This document shows positions 44,944 through 55,575 of a stretch of DNA of 64,000 bases, piece by piece (the stretch's first letter is position 1; each line of letters begins with the position of its first letter). This DNA is from Bog-473 sp963737745 (GTDB taxonomy: Bacteria > Actinomycetota > Acidimicrobiia > Acidimicrobiales > RAAP-2). The translations under genes were made by a program, and so were the position numbers. The DNA is taken from contig CAVTTR010000008.1 in assembly GCA_963737745.1 (NCBI GenBank), positions 62,001 to 126,000 on the forward strand, given 5' to 3'. The notes beneath the pieces were generated by a model. It did no database searches, was not told the DNA's origin, and worked only from the letters and a program-made list of their open reading frames with translations.

Positions 44944-47116
44944 TCAACTCTTAAAGAGGTACTCGCCCTCGTCGTCGCTCAAGAACAGCTTGATCTCGTC
45001 GGCCATAGCAACATGCGCCTCCAGCTGAGGATCCTCATCGACGATGACCTCGGCCACCCGTCGGGCCTCGGTGAGGAGGAACCGGTCGTCGACATCCGAC
45101 AACGAGGCCAAGCGCAGGTCCGTCTGCCCTTGTTGACGGGCCCCCAAAAGCGTTCCCTCACCGCGCAGGCGCAGATCCTCTTCGGCCAACTCGAACCCGT
45201 CGGTCGTCTTTTCCACCGCGGCCAGGCGCTCGGCCGCCAACCCGTCCTCGCCGCCAGTGCCGAGGAGGTAGCACCAGCTCGCCAGCTTGCCCCGGCCCAC
45301 CCTTCCCCGCAGCTGGTGCAGCTGGGCAATGCCGAATCGATCGGCGCTTTCGACCACCATGACCGTCGCCTCCGGCACATCGACGCCCACCTCGATCACC
45401 GTCGTGGCCACCAGCACTTCGATGTCTCCGCGACGGAACTGTGCCATCGCCTCCTCCCGCGCCGCCGGCGCCATCTGCCCGTGGAGAAGCCCGACCCGGA
45501 GTCCGGCCAGTTCGGCCGCCTGCAAGCGCTCGTATTCTTCGGTGGCCGAGCGCGCCTCGACCCGGAGGGAGTCGCCGACCAGCGGACAGACCACGAACGC
45601 CCGGTGACCCACTGCCACCTCGTCACGCACCCGCTCCCAGGCCATGTGCTCGTCGCCCGGAAGCGGCAACCACTTGGTCGTCACCTTCACCCGACCGGGC
45701 GGCAGCTCGTCGAGCACGGTGAGGTCGAGGTCACCGAAAATGACCATCGCGGCCGTACGCGGGATGGGCGTGGCCGTCATGACCAGCAGGTCGGGATCAC
45801 CCTCTTCTCCCTTCGCCCGCAGCGTGGCCCGCTGCTCGACCCCGAATCGGTGTTGCTCGTCGATGACCACCATGCCGAGCGACGTGAATTCGACCTCCTG
45901 GGTCAAAAGGGCGTGGGTCCCCACGACGATCGAAATCTCCCCGCCGGCCAGCTCCGCCAGCATCTGCGTCCGCGCCTTGCCCTTGACCCGGCTCGTCAAC
46001 AACTCCACCCGGACGTCGAGATCACCGAGCATCTGGCGAACGGCCACCGCGTGTTGCTCGGCCAGCACCTCGGTCGGCACCATCAACGCCCCTTGGAAAC
46101 CGCTCTGGACCGCTCCCAGCAAGGCCGCCAGTGCCACCACCGTCTTCCCCGAGCCAACGTCGCCCTGGAGCAAGCGGTGCATGGGGAACGGGCCGGCCAG
46201 ATCGGCCACGATCACCGCCAATGCCCTCCGTTGGGCCTTGGTCAGCTCGAAGGGCAACGCACCCAGGAAGCGGGCCACGAGGGTGCCGCTCACCCCACCG
46301 GTTATCTCGCGGGGCGACACGTCGTGGCGCAGGGCCCGTGCGTTGTGCTCGAAGGCCCGTCGGCGCAGCACCAGCGCCAGCTGCAGGCGGAACAGCTCGT
46401 CGAAGGTCAAACGCCGCCGCGCCGGCGCGACCGCTTCCATCGACGCTGGCCCGTGGATGTCGCGCATGGCCGTCGTGCGGTCGGACAGGCCGAGCGACGC
46501 CAGCCATTCCCCCGCCAGTGGGTCGAGGAATTCGCCCGCCCGTTCGAGCGCTTCCTCCACGAAGGTGCCGATCTCCCAACTGGTAAGACCGGCCTTGGCC
46601 GAAGCCGGGTACACGGGCAGGATCCGCAGCGTCCGTCGCTGGCGGCCGATGACATCGTCCTCCACACCGGCCACCACGTCGACCACGGGATTGACCATCT
46701 GGCGCGTGCCCCGGTAGTCCCCCACCTTCCCCCAGAAGATGGCTTCGGTCCCCTGGCGCAACTGCTTGGCCCGCCAGGGCTGGTTGAAGAAGGCGACCTC
46801 CATCGTTCCGGTCTCGTCTCGCACGACGACGGTGACGGGCACCTTGCGATTGCGGTTGTAACCCCCCCCCGCCACCGCCAGAGCGCACGCGCACCACCTC
46901 GGCCAGCACGGCGGCCGCCGTCCCGACGTCGAGCCCTGACACGCTGGCCTTGGCCGTCCGGTCGATGTAGCGCCCCTTACGCGGAAAGGTCATCAAGAGG
47001 TCGAGCACCGACTCAATGCCCAAGAGCCCGAGTTGTGCCGCTTTTCGGTCAGAGACCGTGTTGAGCACCGAAACGGGCCGCAGGCTCAGATCGCGGAGTG
47101 TGCGGGGGGATGCCAC
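44944..47116 (-). CDS. recG: ATP-dependent DNA helicase RecG, frameshift at a G9 tract
   Basis: About 724 residues when repaired. N-terminal wedge domain begins LNTVSDRKAAQLGLLGIESVLDLL; the OB segment is VTVVVRDETGTMEVAFFNQPW. Helicase motifs: LLQGDVGSGKTVVAL, VVIDEQHRFGVEQR, MTATPIPRTAAM, and the C-terminal QLHQLRGRVGRG. The break is at a run of nine G's (C9 at 46862-46870): eight G's would give SGGGGGYNRNRK in frame. The tract could be a length error or a slippage site. RecG remodels stalled forks. Confidence 0.95.
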
Positions 47117-47129
47117 TCGCCCCGCCCGC

Positions 47130-48846
47130 CTACTCGAGGCCCAGCAAGTAGGGGTACAGAGGTTGGCCCCCGTGATGGACTTCGAGCGACACCTCGGGGT
47201 GCACTTCCTTCAGCCATTCGCTGATCTGGCGGGTATCGGCGGCGCGGGAGCCCTCCCCCTCAATGAGCGTGACGAGCTCGTGGCGATCCTCGAGCAGCCG
47301 CTCGAGCAGGAGGCGCATCGCTATCTGGGCCGAGTCGGCGATCGATACGACGCCGTCGCGTGAAAGGCCGATCCAGTCCCCCTCGTGCACTTCGCCCGCA
47401 TCGGTCGACGCGTCGCGCACCGCCCGGGTGATTTCCGCCGGCACCACGTGGGCCGCCGACTCGCCCATGCTGGCGGCGTTGGTGGCGGCCCCGGCGGCGG
47501 GATCGTAGGCCAACAGCGCGGCAAACCCCTCCAAGATGCTCCCGGTCGCCACGACGCGCACCGTCTTGTCAGTGAGGGCATCCACCTGCTCGGCCACGGG
47601 GCGGATGTTCTTGTTGTTCGGAAGGATCACCACCTCGTCGGAGGCCACTAACTCGACTGCCTCGAGGAGGTCCTGCGTGGACGGGTTCATGGATTGCCCC
47701 CCGACCACCTGGTGGTGCACGCCCAGCGAGCGGAAGATGCGGCCGATCCCCTCACCCGTGATCACGGCGACCACGCTCGTGGTGGGAATCGGGCCCGCTG
47801 GATGTCCGCCCGGTCCCCCCTCTGAGGCACTTCGACGCCTCGCGCACCCAGCGTTCCTCTTCCACCTGCTCGGCCAGATCGGTCACCCGAATGCGTTGCG
47901 GGCGCCCGGCGTCCACGCCGGCCTCAATGGCGGCCCCGATGTCGTCGGTGTGGATGTGGCAGTTCCACAGCCCCTCGCCACCGACGACCACGATGGAGTC
48001 GCCGATGCCGGCCCACACCTCCTTGAAGTCCGCCATGGAATCGTCGGGCGCGTAGAGGAGGTACATGACCTCGTAACGCAGGTCACCGACACCGTGCGCC
48101 TCCTCGTCGCCCCTTCCGCCCTCGAGCGCGCCACCGGCGCCGGCCCGGCTGTTCTCTCCCTCGAGGCGGCTCAGGTCAACCGGCGGAAGCTCCGAAGGTT
48201 CGGGCAGGAGATGGGCTTCATCGATGATCGACCAGCACGCGTCGAGCAAGAGCAAGAACCCCGTACCGCCGGCATCGACCACGCCGGCCTGGGCCAAGAT
48301 GGGCAGCATCTCAGGCGTCTTGGCCAAGGCGTCGGCTGCGGTGCGGTGCGCCTCTTCGACCACACCGACCAGCGTCGCCGCGTCGCTTCCGGCACAGCTG
48401 GCCGCCCCTAGCGCCGCCGCGGCGGCCACGGTCAGAATCGTCCCTTCTACCGGTCGCACGACCGCCCGGCGGGCTAAGTCCGACGCGTGAGCTAGCGCGT
48501 CCGCCAATACCGCTCCGTCGACGCCGGCGTCGCCGGTCACGCCCATGCGCTCGCACATGCCTCGGAGCAACTGGGAGAGGATCACGCCCGAGTTTCCCCG
48601 TGCTCCCATCAGCGAGCCGTGCCCGATGGCCCGGCACACCTCGGGCAACGCCGAGTCAGATGGCACGCCCTCGAGCTCGGTCACCACAGCTTCGAGTGTC
48701 AGGGCCATGTTCGTCCCGGTGTCGCCATCGGGCACCGGATAGACATTGAGGCGATTGATATCGCGCTGATGGGTGCGCAGCGCATCCCGGTAACGACCCA
48801 TGACGGCGCGCAGCTCATCTGCGCCCAAGGTCGCCAGGGAGGTCAT
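47130..48846 (-). CDS. DAK-domain (DhaK/FakA-like) phosphatase/kinase family protein, one frameshift
   Basis: About 571 residues when repaired. The N-terminal DhaL-like domain has INRLNVYPVPDGDTGTNM with the Mg/ADP aspartates, and GSLMGARGNSGVILSQLLRG. The second half has YEVMYLL, NCHIHTDD and the C-terminal GQPLYPYLLGLE. The frames join near 47813 by one base. This family is related to fatty-acid kinase FakA and usually neighbours recG and rpmB. Substrate here is inferred. Confidence 0.88.
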
Positions 48847-48928
48847 GGCAAGGGATGCTAACCTTTGTGCCGTTCGTGAAGGCCTGCGTGGTGAGAACAC
48901 CGCGGCCGCCCCCAGGAAGGTCTATTCA

Positions 48929-49147
48929 ATGGCAGCAGTGTGCGATATCTGTGGCAAGAAGCCCTCGTTCGGCATGAGCGTGAGCCACTCCCACCGGCGC
49001 ACCAAGCGTCGTTGGGACCCCAACATTCAGCGGGTGCGCGCCCTCGTCAACGGTGCGCCGAAGCGGCTCCACGTCTGCACGTCCTGCATCCGGGCCGGCA
49101 AGGTGACCAAGCCCGTTCGGCGCACCCCGGCCTCTGCCGCCAGCTGA
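48929..49147 (+). CDS. rpmB: 50S ribosomal protein L28
   Basis: 72 residues. MAAVCDICGKKPSFGMSVSHSHRRTKRRWDPN and LHVCTSCIRAGKV, with two C-x2-C pairs (zinc-binding form). AGGAAGG precedes the ATG. Divergent from the DAK-domain gene (about 80 bp) and convergent with thiL. Confidence 0.97.
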   Translation: MAAVCDICGKKPSFGMSVSHSHRRTKRRWDPNIQRVRALVNGAPKRLHVCTSCIRAGKVTKPVRRTPASAAS

Positions 49148-49166
49148 CCCGGCACGGCCACACGGC

Positions 49167-50151
49167 CTAGCCCACGGCGTGCTGCCAGCCGAAGCGGCCC
49201 AATTCCTCGTCGCCCAGGCGGCGCGCCGACGGATCGGCGCTGGCTACCCCGATCGGTAGCGGAGGTCGCAGTCCGGCCGCAGCGCAGCGTGCGGCGTACG
49301 TCCCGACCTTTTGGGGATCGATGGCCACAATGAGCTCGTAGTCCTCTCCCCCTCCGAGCGCCTCTTCGAGCGTGGCCCCCTCGGCCACCGGGACAGATTC
49401 CAAGGCGAATCCGACGCCCGAAGCGTCCGCCAGCCGGTGCAGGTCGAGTGCGAGGCCGTCGGAGACGTCGATGATGGCGTGGGCCCCGGCCAGACGGGCC
49501 GTCTCGCCCTCCGCCAATCGGGCTACCGGCCGCCGATAGGCCGCGGCCAGCGCCCGCTCGACCGATCCCCCACTCCGCCGATTCCATTTCGTCATGGGCC
49601 GGGTTGGCCCGAAGAACTCTCAATCCGGCGGCAGAACCCCCGCAAGGCCCGGTCACGAGCAGCGCATCACCGGGACGGGCGCCGGCCCTCTCCACGGCCG
49701 TTCCGTCATCCACCGTGCCCAGGACGGTCACCACCACGGTCAGCACCCCGCCCTCCGAGAGGTCACCTCCCACGACCGGGCAACCACTCTCCCTGGAAGC
49801 CTCGGCCACGCCTTGGGTGAGACCGAGAGTGACGTCGCCCTCGCCCCTGGGGACGCACAGGGCCACCAGCGCACCCACCGGTCGAGCACCCATGGCCGCC
49901 AGGTCGCTGACCGCCCCCATGAACGCCTTCCATCCCACGTCGGCGGGGCTACAGAGAGCGAGGTCGACGTGGACGCCCGCCACTACACTGTCTGTGGAGA
50001 CAACGAGCGAGCCGCCGCCGGGCACTGTGATCACCGCCGCATCGTCCCGGAGCCCGGTTTGCTCGATTCCACCTCCGAGCGTGCGGCGGATACGCTCCAA
50101 CATCTCGTCTTCGACGAGACGAGGGTGGTGCCCAGATTTGGGGGAACTCAC
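49167..50151 (-). CDS. thiL: Thiamine-monophosphate kinase, one frameshift
   Basis: About 328 residues when repaired. Phosphorylates ThMP to thiamine diphosphate. The 5' part includes GLRDDAAVITVPGG, VVSTDSVVAGVHVDL, KAFMGAVSDLAAMGARPVG and CPVVGGDLSEGG. The 3' part starts within RPVARLAEGETARLAG, then IIDVSDGLALDLHRL and GGGEDYELIVAI. Frames change between about 49560 and 49600, near a C5 run at 49567-49571. GTG start. Confidence 0.92.
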
Positions 50152-50213
50152 GGCACATGCCTAGCATTGGAAGCCGTCGTACCGGCCGAGCTGAGGAGAA
50201 GAGCCAACACCCC

Positions 50214-52008
50214 ATGCCCCGATCCACGAATGCCAAACTCCTCGCCTGGGTGGATGAAGTCGCGGCAATCACCATGCCCGACCGCATCGAGTGGTGCGAC
50301 GGCTCGGCCGACGAGTACGACCGCCTTTGCCAATTGCTCGTCGATGCCGGGACGTTCACCAAGCTTTCGGACGCCAAGCGGCCGAACAGCTACTGGGCCC
50401 ACTCCGACCCCGGCGATGTCGCCCGGGTGGAGGACCGCACGTACATCTGCTCCGAGAAGGAGATCGACGCCGGCCCCACCAACAACTGGCGTGACCCGGC
50501 AGAAATGCGATCCGTCCTTTACGGTCTCATGGCCGGCTGCATGCGGGGGCGCACGATGTACGTCGTTCCGTTCTCCATGGGACCTCTGGGCTCCGACATT
50601 GCCCACATCGGCGTCGAGCTGACCGACTCGCCCTATGTGGTGGTCTCCATGCGGATCATGACCCGCATGGGCGCCGGCGCACTCGAGGTGCTCGGTAGAC
50701 GACGGTGAGTTCGTGCCCTGCGTGCACTCCGTCGGTGCGCCTCTCGAGCCGGGCCAGGCCGATGTCCCATGGCCCTGCGACGCCGAGAACAAGTACATCG
50801 TCCACTTTCCCGAGACGCGCGAGATCACGTCGTACGGCTCGGGATACGGCGGGAACGCCCTGCTCGGCAAGAAGTGCCTGGCCCTGCGCATCGCCTCGGT
50901 CATGGCCCGCGACGCAGGCTGGATGGCCGAGCACATGCTGATCTTGAAGCTGACCTCGCCCGAGGGCGAAACCCGTTACGTGACGGGTGCCTTCCCCTCC
51001 GCCTGTGGCAAGACCAACCTGGCCATGCTCATTCCCTCGCTCGAGGGGTGGAAGGTCGAGACGGTGGGCGATGACATCTGCTGGATGAAATTTGGCCAGG
51101 ACGGTCGCCTCTACGCCATCAACCCCGAATCGGGCTTCTTCGGGGTAGCGCCGGGGACCAACAGCCACACCAATCCCAACGCCATGCTCACCCTCGACGG
51201 GAACTGCATCTTCACCAATACCGCCATGACCGACGACGGCGACGTGTGGTGGGAAGGCATGACCGATGAGACGCCGGCGCATCTCATCGACTGGAAGGGG
51301 CAGGACTGGACGCCCGCCTCGGGCACGCCAGCCTCGCACCCCAATGCGCGCTTCACCACCCCGGCCAGCCAGGACCCGGCGATCGCCCCGGAATGGGAAG
51401 ATCCTCAGGGTGTGCCGATCTCGGCCATCCTCATGGGTGGTCGACGCGCCTCGGTCGTGCCGCTGGTCTTCCAGTCACGGGATTGGGACCACGGGGTGTT
51501 CCTGGGCTCGATCATGGCCTCGGAGACGACGGCCGCGGCCGCCGGTGCCGTCGGCAACCTCCGTCGGGATCCCTTCGCCATGCTGCCGTTCTGCGGTTAC
51601 AACATGGCCGACTACTTCGCCCACTGGTTGGAGATCGGCGCTGCCGCACCCGATCAGGAGCTCCTCCCCAAGATCTTCTACGTCAACTGGTTCCGCAAGG
51701 ACGACGAGGGCAAGTGGCTGTGGCCGGGCTACGGCGACAACTCACGGGTGCTCGAATGGGTCTTCAATCGGGTCGTGGGCAAGGCAGATGCCATCGAGAC
51801 GCCGATCGGTTCCGTCCCGACCGCCGGGGAGATCGACGTGGCCGGCCTGGACGTGAGCGAGGCCGACATGGCCGAGCTCTTGCGGGTCGATCCCACCGAA
51901 TGGAAGGCAGAGATTCCGTCCATTCGCGAGTTCTACGCGCAGTTCGGAGACCGACTCCCGGCGGAACTGACCAAGGAGATCGACGCGCTCGAAGAGCGTT
52001 TGGGCTAG
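50214..52008 (+). CDS. pckG: Phosphoenolpyruvate carboxykinase (GTP), one frameshift
   Basis: About 598 residues when repaired. Converts oxaloacetate to PEP with GTP, linking the TCA cycle to gluconeogenesis. Signatures: SYWAHSDPGDVARVEDRTYI, GYGGNALLGKKCLALRIAS, the kinase-1 loop FPSACGKTNLAM, and VNWFRKDDEGKWLWPG. An inserted A at about 50697 breaks the frame (EVLG / DDGEFVPCVHSVG). ATG with GAGGAG about 14 bases upstream. A further in-frame start exists at 50157. Confidence 0.95.
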
Positions 52009-52070
52009 CCACACCGGCCACCCACACCTCAGGTAGGGCGAGGGCGCGCAGCCAGGGTGTCGGCCGTCCG

Positions 52071-53459
52071 TCAGCTACTGGCGGGAGGATGATGTCCCGG
52101 GACGTCACGGTTGGCTCGCGGCCAGCGCATGGCCCGTCGACCGGTCACATACGTCAACCCGCCGATGCCGGCCAGGGCCGCCATCACGGCGTCGCCCTGC
52201 GGCAGCGTGAACGACACGATGACAGGGATGATGGAGCCCACCACCCAGATGAGCTGTTGGCGGGTGGCAAAGCGGGCGAATGCCCGGCCCTGGGAGGCCT
52301 GGGGAATATAACGCTGCGTCATGGCGTCGAACGATGGCTGTGCGATGGCTCCCGCCAGCCCGACCATGAACGCCAGGAGAACCTGAGCCACCAAAGTTCC
52401 CCAGATGGCCGCGCCGAGAGAAGACAGCGCGATCAGCCAGAGAGCGGAAAGCAGGAGCTGCTGCTCGCTCAGGCGCTTGCGCAGACGTCCGAGGAGCACG
52501 AGGCCGACGATGGCCCCGGCCCCACTCGCACTCAAGGCCAAGCCGTAGATGTAGAGCCCGACCTTCAGGCGACGAAGGCCAAAGGCGAGGAGGAAGATCT
52601 GGAAGCCCTGGAGGCCGCGGATGATGGACATGGCCGACAGCCCCAACAGCACTTCGGGGTGGGCGACCGGTTGCAGGCGCGCCAGATCCGACGTGCGGTC
52701 GTCCACGGGAGCGTGAGGGTCGTCGAAGCCGTGCGGCGCGAACATCTGCTCGGGCTGATCGAAGCGGGGCCGAGTGAATGTGGGTAACCGAACCCCCGCC
52801 ACGGCGGCGCCGACAAAGACGAACGCGTCCACCCACAGAAGGGCGGACGACCCCCCGAGCTTCCAGATGAGTCCCCCCGGGAGCGCGACGACGAATCCGG
52901 CCACCGTACCGAGCAACGTCAGCCTGGCGTTGAGTGTGGCGTACTGCGTCTGCTCCCCGCTTTGGTCGGCCCCCGTCATCACGGCGACCTCGGGCACCAG
53001 CGCCCCCCGGGTGACGAGATACAACTTCGAGAGCACCAGGACCAAGAACGCCAAAGGGAATAGCAAAAGTGAGTGCACGTGGAGGGCCATGAGCGGGCAG
53101 AGGACCGCACGACCAACGGCCGAGAACACCACCATGGCGCGCCGAGCCCCCCGGCTGCGGTCGATGAGCGGCCCGAGCAGGGGTGAGACGATGGCGAAGG
53201 GAGCAAGGGTGAAGAGCAAGTAGTAGAACACCTTGCTCTTCGCCTCGGTGGGCGAGATCGAGAAGAACAGCGATCCGGCCAGGGAAATCGTGACCAACGT
53301 GTCACCGGCCAGCATGGCTACCTGCACCAGGGACAGCCGGCCTATGGGCTTGGTCTGGTCGAACAGGTCATCTCGGGCCTGTCGAGCCATTTCCCGGAAC
53401 TGCTCGATCCTGGCGGCCCTCGGCACCCCATCAATGTACGGTGTGCCATGGCCGTCCAT
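52071..53459 (-). CDS. Major facilitator superfamily transporter
   Basis: Up to 462 residues with about ten to twelve predicted hydrophobic segments (VFYYLLFTLAPFAIVSPLLG, LLLFPLAFLVLVLSKLYLVT, GTVAGFVVALPGGLIW, AIVGLVLLGRL). GPLIDRSRGARR is the A-type loop between helices 2 and 3. Substrate is unknown. The longest start (53459) overlaps the divergent RAM-domain gene by 12 bp; an ATG at 53390 is an alternative. Confidence 0.85.
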   Translation of the reverse strand: MDGHGTPYIDGVPRAARIEQFREMARQARDDLFDQTKPIGRLSLVQVAMLAGDTLVTISLAGSLFFSISPTEAKSKVFYYLLFTLAPFAIVSPLLGPLIDRSRGARRAMVVFSAVGRAVLCPLMALHVHSLLLFPLAFLVLVLSKLYLVTRGALVPEVAVMTGADQSGEQTQYATLNARLTLLGTVAGFVVALPGGLIWKLGGSSALLWVDAFVFVGAAVAGVRLPTFTRPRFDQPEQMFAPHGFDDPHAPVDDRTSDLARLQPVAHPEVLLGLSAMSIIRGLQGFQIFLLAFGLRRLKVGLYIYGLALSASGAGAIVGLVLLGRLRKRLSEQQLLLSALWLIALSSLGAAIWGTLVAQVLLAFMVGLAGAIAQPSFDAMTQRYIPQASQGRAFARFATRQQLIWVVGSIIPVIVSFTLPQGDAVMAALAGIGGLTYVTGRRAMRWPRANRDVPGHHPPASS

Positions 53460-53684
53460 GCGTACGTGCTGATTCAGACCGAAGTGGGCAAGGCAGCCAG
53501 CGTGGCACGTCAGATCGGGGAGATCGCCGGCGTGGTGGCGGCAGACGACGTGACCGGGCCGTATGACGTGATCGCGCGGGTCGAAGCTTCCTCGGTCGAC
53601 GAGCTGGGACGCCTCGTGGTCAGCCAGGTTCAGTTGATCGAGGGCATCACCCGGACGCTGACCTGCCCGGTCGTGAACCTCTAA
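53448..53684 (+). CDS. Lrp/AsnC ligand-binding (RAM) domain protein without HTH
   Basis: 78 residues: AYVLIQTEVGKAASVARQIGEIAGVVAADDVTGPYDVIARVEA is the RAM fold with its Gly-containing effector loop. It lacks the DNA-binding domain, so it probably binds amino acids or other effectors as an oligomer. Head-to-head with the MFS gene. Confidence 0.9.
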   Translation: MAVHAYVLIQTEVGKAASVARQIGEIAGVVAADDVTGPYDVIARVEASSVDELGRLVVSQVQLIEGITRTLTCPVVNL

Positions 53685-53868
53685 GGTCCCGCATCGCTGA
53701 GTCCGGCGTACGGAGTCCGCTCTCGCCGGGCCGGCCGTCGCCGAGAACCCCGGGACATGGTTTTCGAGAAAGCATACGGCCCGGTCAGGTTAATTGTCGC
53801 AAGCGCTCCCGACCCGAATCGTCGTACCTACGGCCGACCACGAGTGATCGGCAGCCGCCACCAGGCCA

Positions 53869-54348
53869 TCACAGATCAGGACTCGTGACCTCGTCCTGTC
53901 GGCGTCCGCCCCAATGCATCCGCACGTCGGGCTGTCCCTCCTCGTTCCCACTGCCATCGGTGCGGATCACCTCCTCGAAGCCGGCCCGGGCATACAAGGC
54001 GATGGCTCGATGGTTTGCCTCGAATACCCAGAGCGATAGGCCCTCGGGATGCTCGGCCATGGCTCGGGCGAGCAACGAACGTCCGATGCCGCGGCCCTGT
54101 TGTTCGGGCGCGACGTAGAGATGGTCGAGCCACCCGTCTTTGACCGCCGAGAACCCGACGAGGACCCCGTCGACCTCGGCCACCGTCACCTGACTCGAGG
54201 GCAAGACCTGCTGGCTGAAGAAGGCTCGATCCTCCACGTCGGTGTGGAGCAGGGGCAGGTACCGCATTTCGGCGCGCGCCCGCTGAAAAACGTCGGTGAC
54301 TGCTGTGCCGTCCGACGCCGAGGTCATCCGGAACGTGACCGACACCAC
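53869..54348 (-). CDS. GNAT-family N-acetyltransferase
   Basis: 159 residues. The acetyl-CoA loop is LYVAPEQQGRGIGRSLLARAM (R/Q-x-x-G-x-G/A), preceded by VLVGFSAVKDGWLDHL and followed by LWVFEANHRAIALYARAGFEEV. Substrate is unknown. GTG start three bases after the CoA-transferase stop, so probably the same transcript. Confidence 0.9.
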   Translation of the reverse strand: MVSVTFRMTSASDGTAVTDVFQRARAEMRYLPLLHTDVEDRAFFSQQVLPSSQVTVAEVDGVLVGFSAVKDGWLDHLYVAPEQQGRGIGRSLLARAMAEHPEGLSLWVFEANHRAIALYARAGFEEVIRTDGSGNEEGQPDVRMHWGGRRQDEVTSPDL

Positions 54349-54351
54349 GGC

Positions 54352-55530
54352 CTAACTCAGTGCACCTGTCTGGCGCAGTGCAGCCACCGTCCCCTCGTCG
54401 ATCCCCCACTCGAGCAGACCCGACACCGTGTCCGCACCGGGGAACGAGGGCGGTTTGCTGATGGACGACGGGGTGCGACTGAACCGCGGGGTCGGGGCCG
54501 CCTGCATTCGGCCATCGACCTCGACAAACGTGCCACGCACTTCGTTGTGTGGGTGCAGGTGCGCTTCCCACGGTGAGAGAACGGCCACGGCGCAGGCATC
54601 AGTCCCGTCAAAGATTGCCGTCCACTCATCGCGGGTCTTGGTGGCGAAGACAGCCGCATAGCGTTCCTTCCACTTCGGCCAGTTGCTCTTGTCGTTCTGC
54701 TCACGCCCGGCGAACTCGGGGTCATCGGCCAAACCCAGACCATCAAGCAACTCGTCGTAGAAGTTGGCCTCGATGGCCCCTACGGCGAAGTACTTCCCAT
54801 CAGCGGTCTCGTAGACCTCGTAGAAGGGAGCTCCCGTGTCGAGGACATTCGAACCACGCTCCTCGCTCCAGGCGCCGACCCCGTGGAACGCATGGACCAT
54901 GGTCATGAGGGACGCTGCGCCATCGACCATGGCCACGTCCACCACTTGGCCCTCACCTGAGCGGGAGGACTCCAACAGGGCCGAGACCATACCGAAGGCG
55001 AGCAGCATGCCCCCGCCCCCGAAGTCACCCACCAGGTTCAACGGGGGAACGGGCGGCGACCCCGCTCGACCAAGGGGCCACAGGGCGCCACCGAGGGCGA
55101 TGTAGTCAATGTCGTGACCGGCCATGTGGGCCATGGGCCCCTCCTGACCCCATCCGGTCATGCGGCCATAGACGAGAGCCCGATTTCGGGCCAGGCAGGC
55201 ATCGGGACCCAACCCGAGACGCTCGGCCACGCCAGGTCGGAATCCTTCGATCAGCCCGTCGGCCTGCTCGACCAGGGTCAGCACGAGCTCGACGGCATCT
55301 GGGTGTTTCAAGTCGATGCCCACCGAGATGCGGCTTCGGTTGAGGAAGTTCCAGTACGACTCGGCGGTCTCGTCGGCCCGCTCGGGCGCACCCGGTGGGG
55401 CGCGCTCGAGCCGGATGACCTGCGCCCCGGCGTCAGCCAGCATCATGGAGGCGTAGGGAGCGGGACCGAGCCCCGCCAGCTCGACGATCTTGATTCCGTT
55501 GAGCGGCCCAGTCCTCAACGATTGCACCAT
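54352..55530 (-). CDS. Class III CoA transferase / alpha-methylacyl-CoA racemase family
   Basis: 392 residues. GIKIVELAGLGPAPYASMMLADAGAQVIRLER, SRISVGIDLKHPDAVELVL, GRMTGWGQEGPMAHMAGHDIDYIALGGAL and VVDVAMVDGAASLM are family III hallmarks; the catalytic Asp lies in the AGHDIDY segment that is typical of racemases. It epimerises 2-methylacyl-CoAs. The ATG chosen begins the conserved sequence. Divergent from the galactokinase-like gene. Confidence 0.92.
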   Translation of the reverse strand: MVQSLRTGPLNGIKIVELAGLGPAPYASMMLADAGAQVIRLERAPPGAPERADETAESYWNFLNRSRISVGIDLKHPDAVELVLTLVEQADGLIEGFRPGVAERLGLGPDACLARNRALVYGRMTGWGQEGPMAHMAGHDIDYIALGGALWPLGRAGSPPVPPLNLVGDFGGGGMLLAFGMVSALLESSRSGEGQVVDVAMVDGAASLMTMVHAFHGVGAWSEERGSNVLDTGAPFYEVYETADGKYFAVGAIEANFYDELLDGLGLADDPEFAGREQNDKSNWPKWKERYAAVFATKTRDEWTAIFDGTDACAVAVLSPWEAHLHPHNEVRGTFVEVDGRMQAAPTPRFSRTPSSISKPPSFPGADTVSGLLEWGIDEGTVAALRQTGALS

Positions 55531-55575
55531 TCGAGGATCGTCCCCCGAGGGACCCGCAGGGGTCAAGCTGGGGCC

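Noticed and set aside
44389..47064. 891-residue open frame on the plus strand
   Set aside because: Antisense to recG and rsmD, rich in His/Arg/Gln from GC-skewed codons; no domain recognised. A shadow of real genes.
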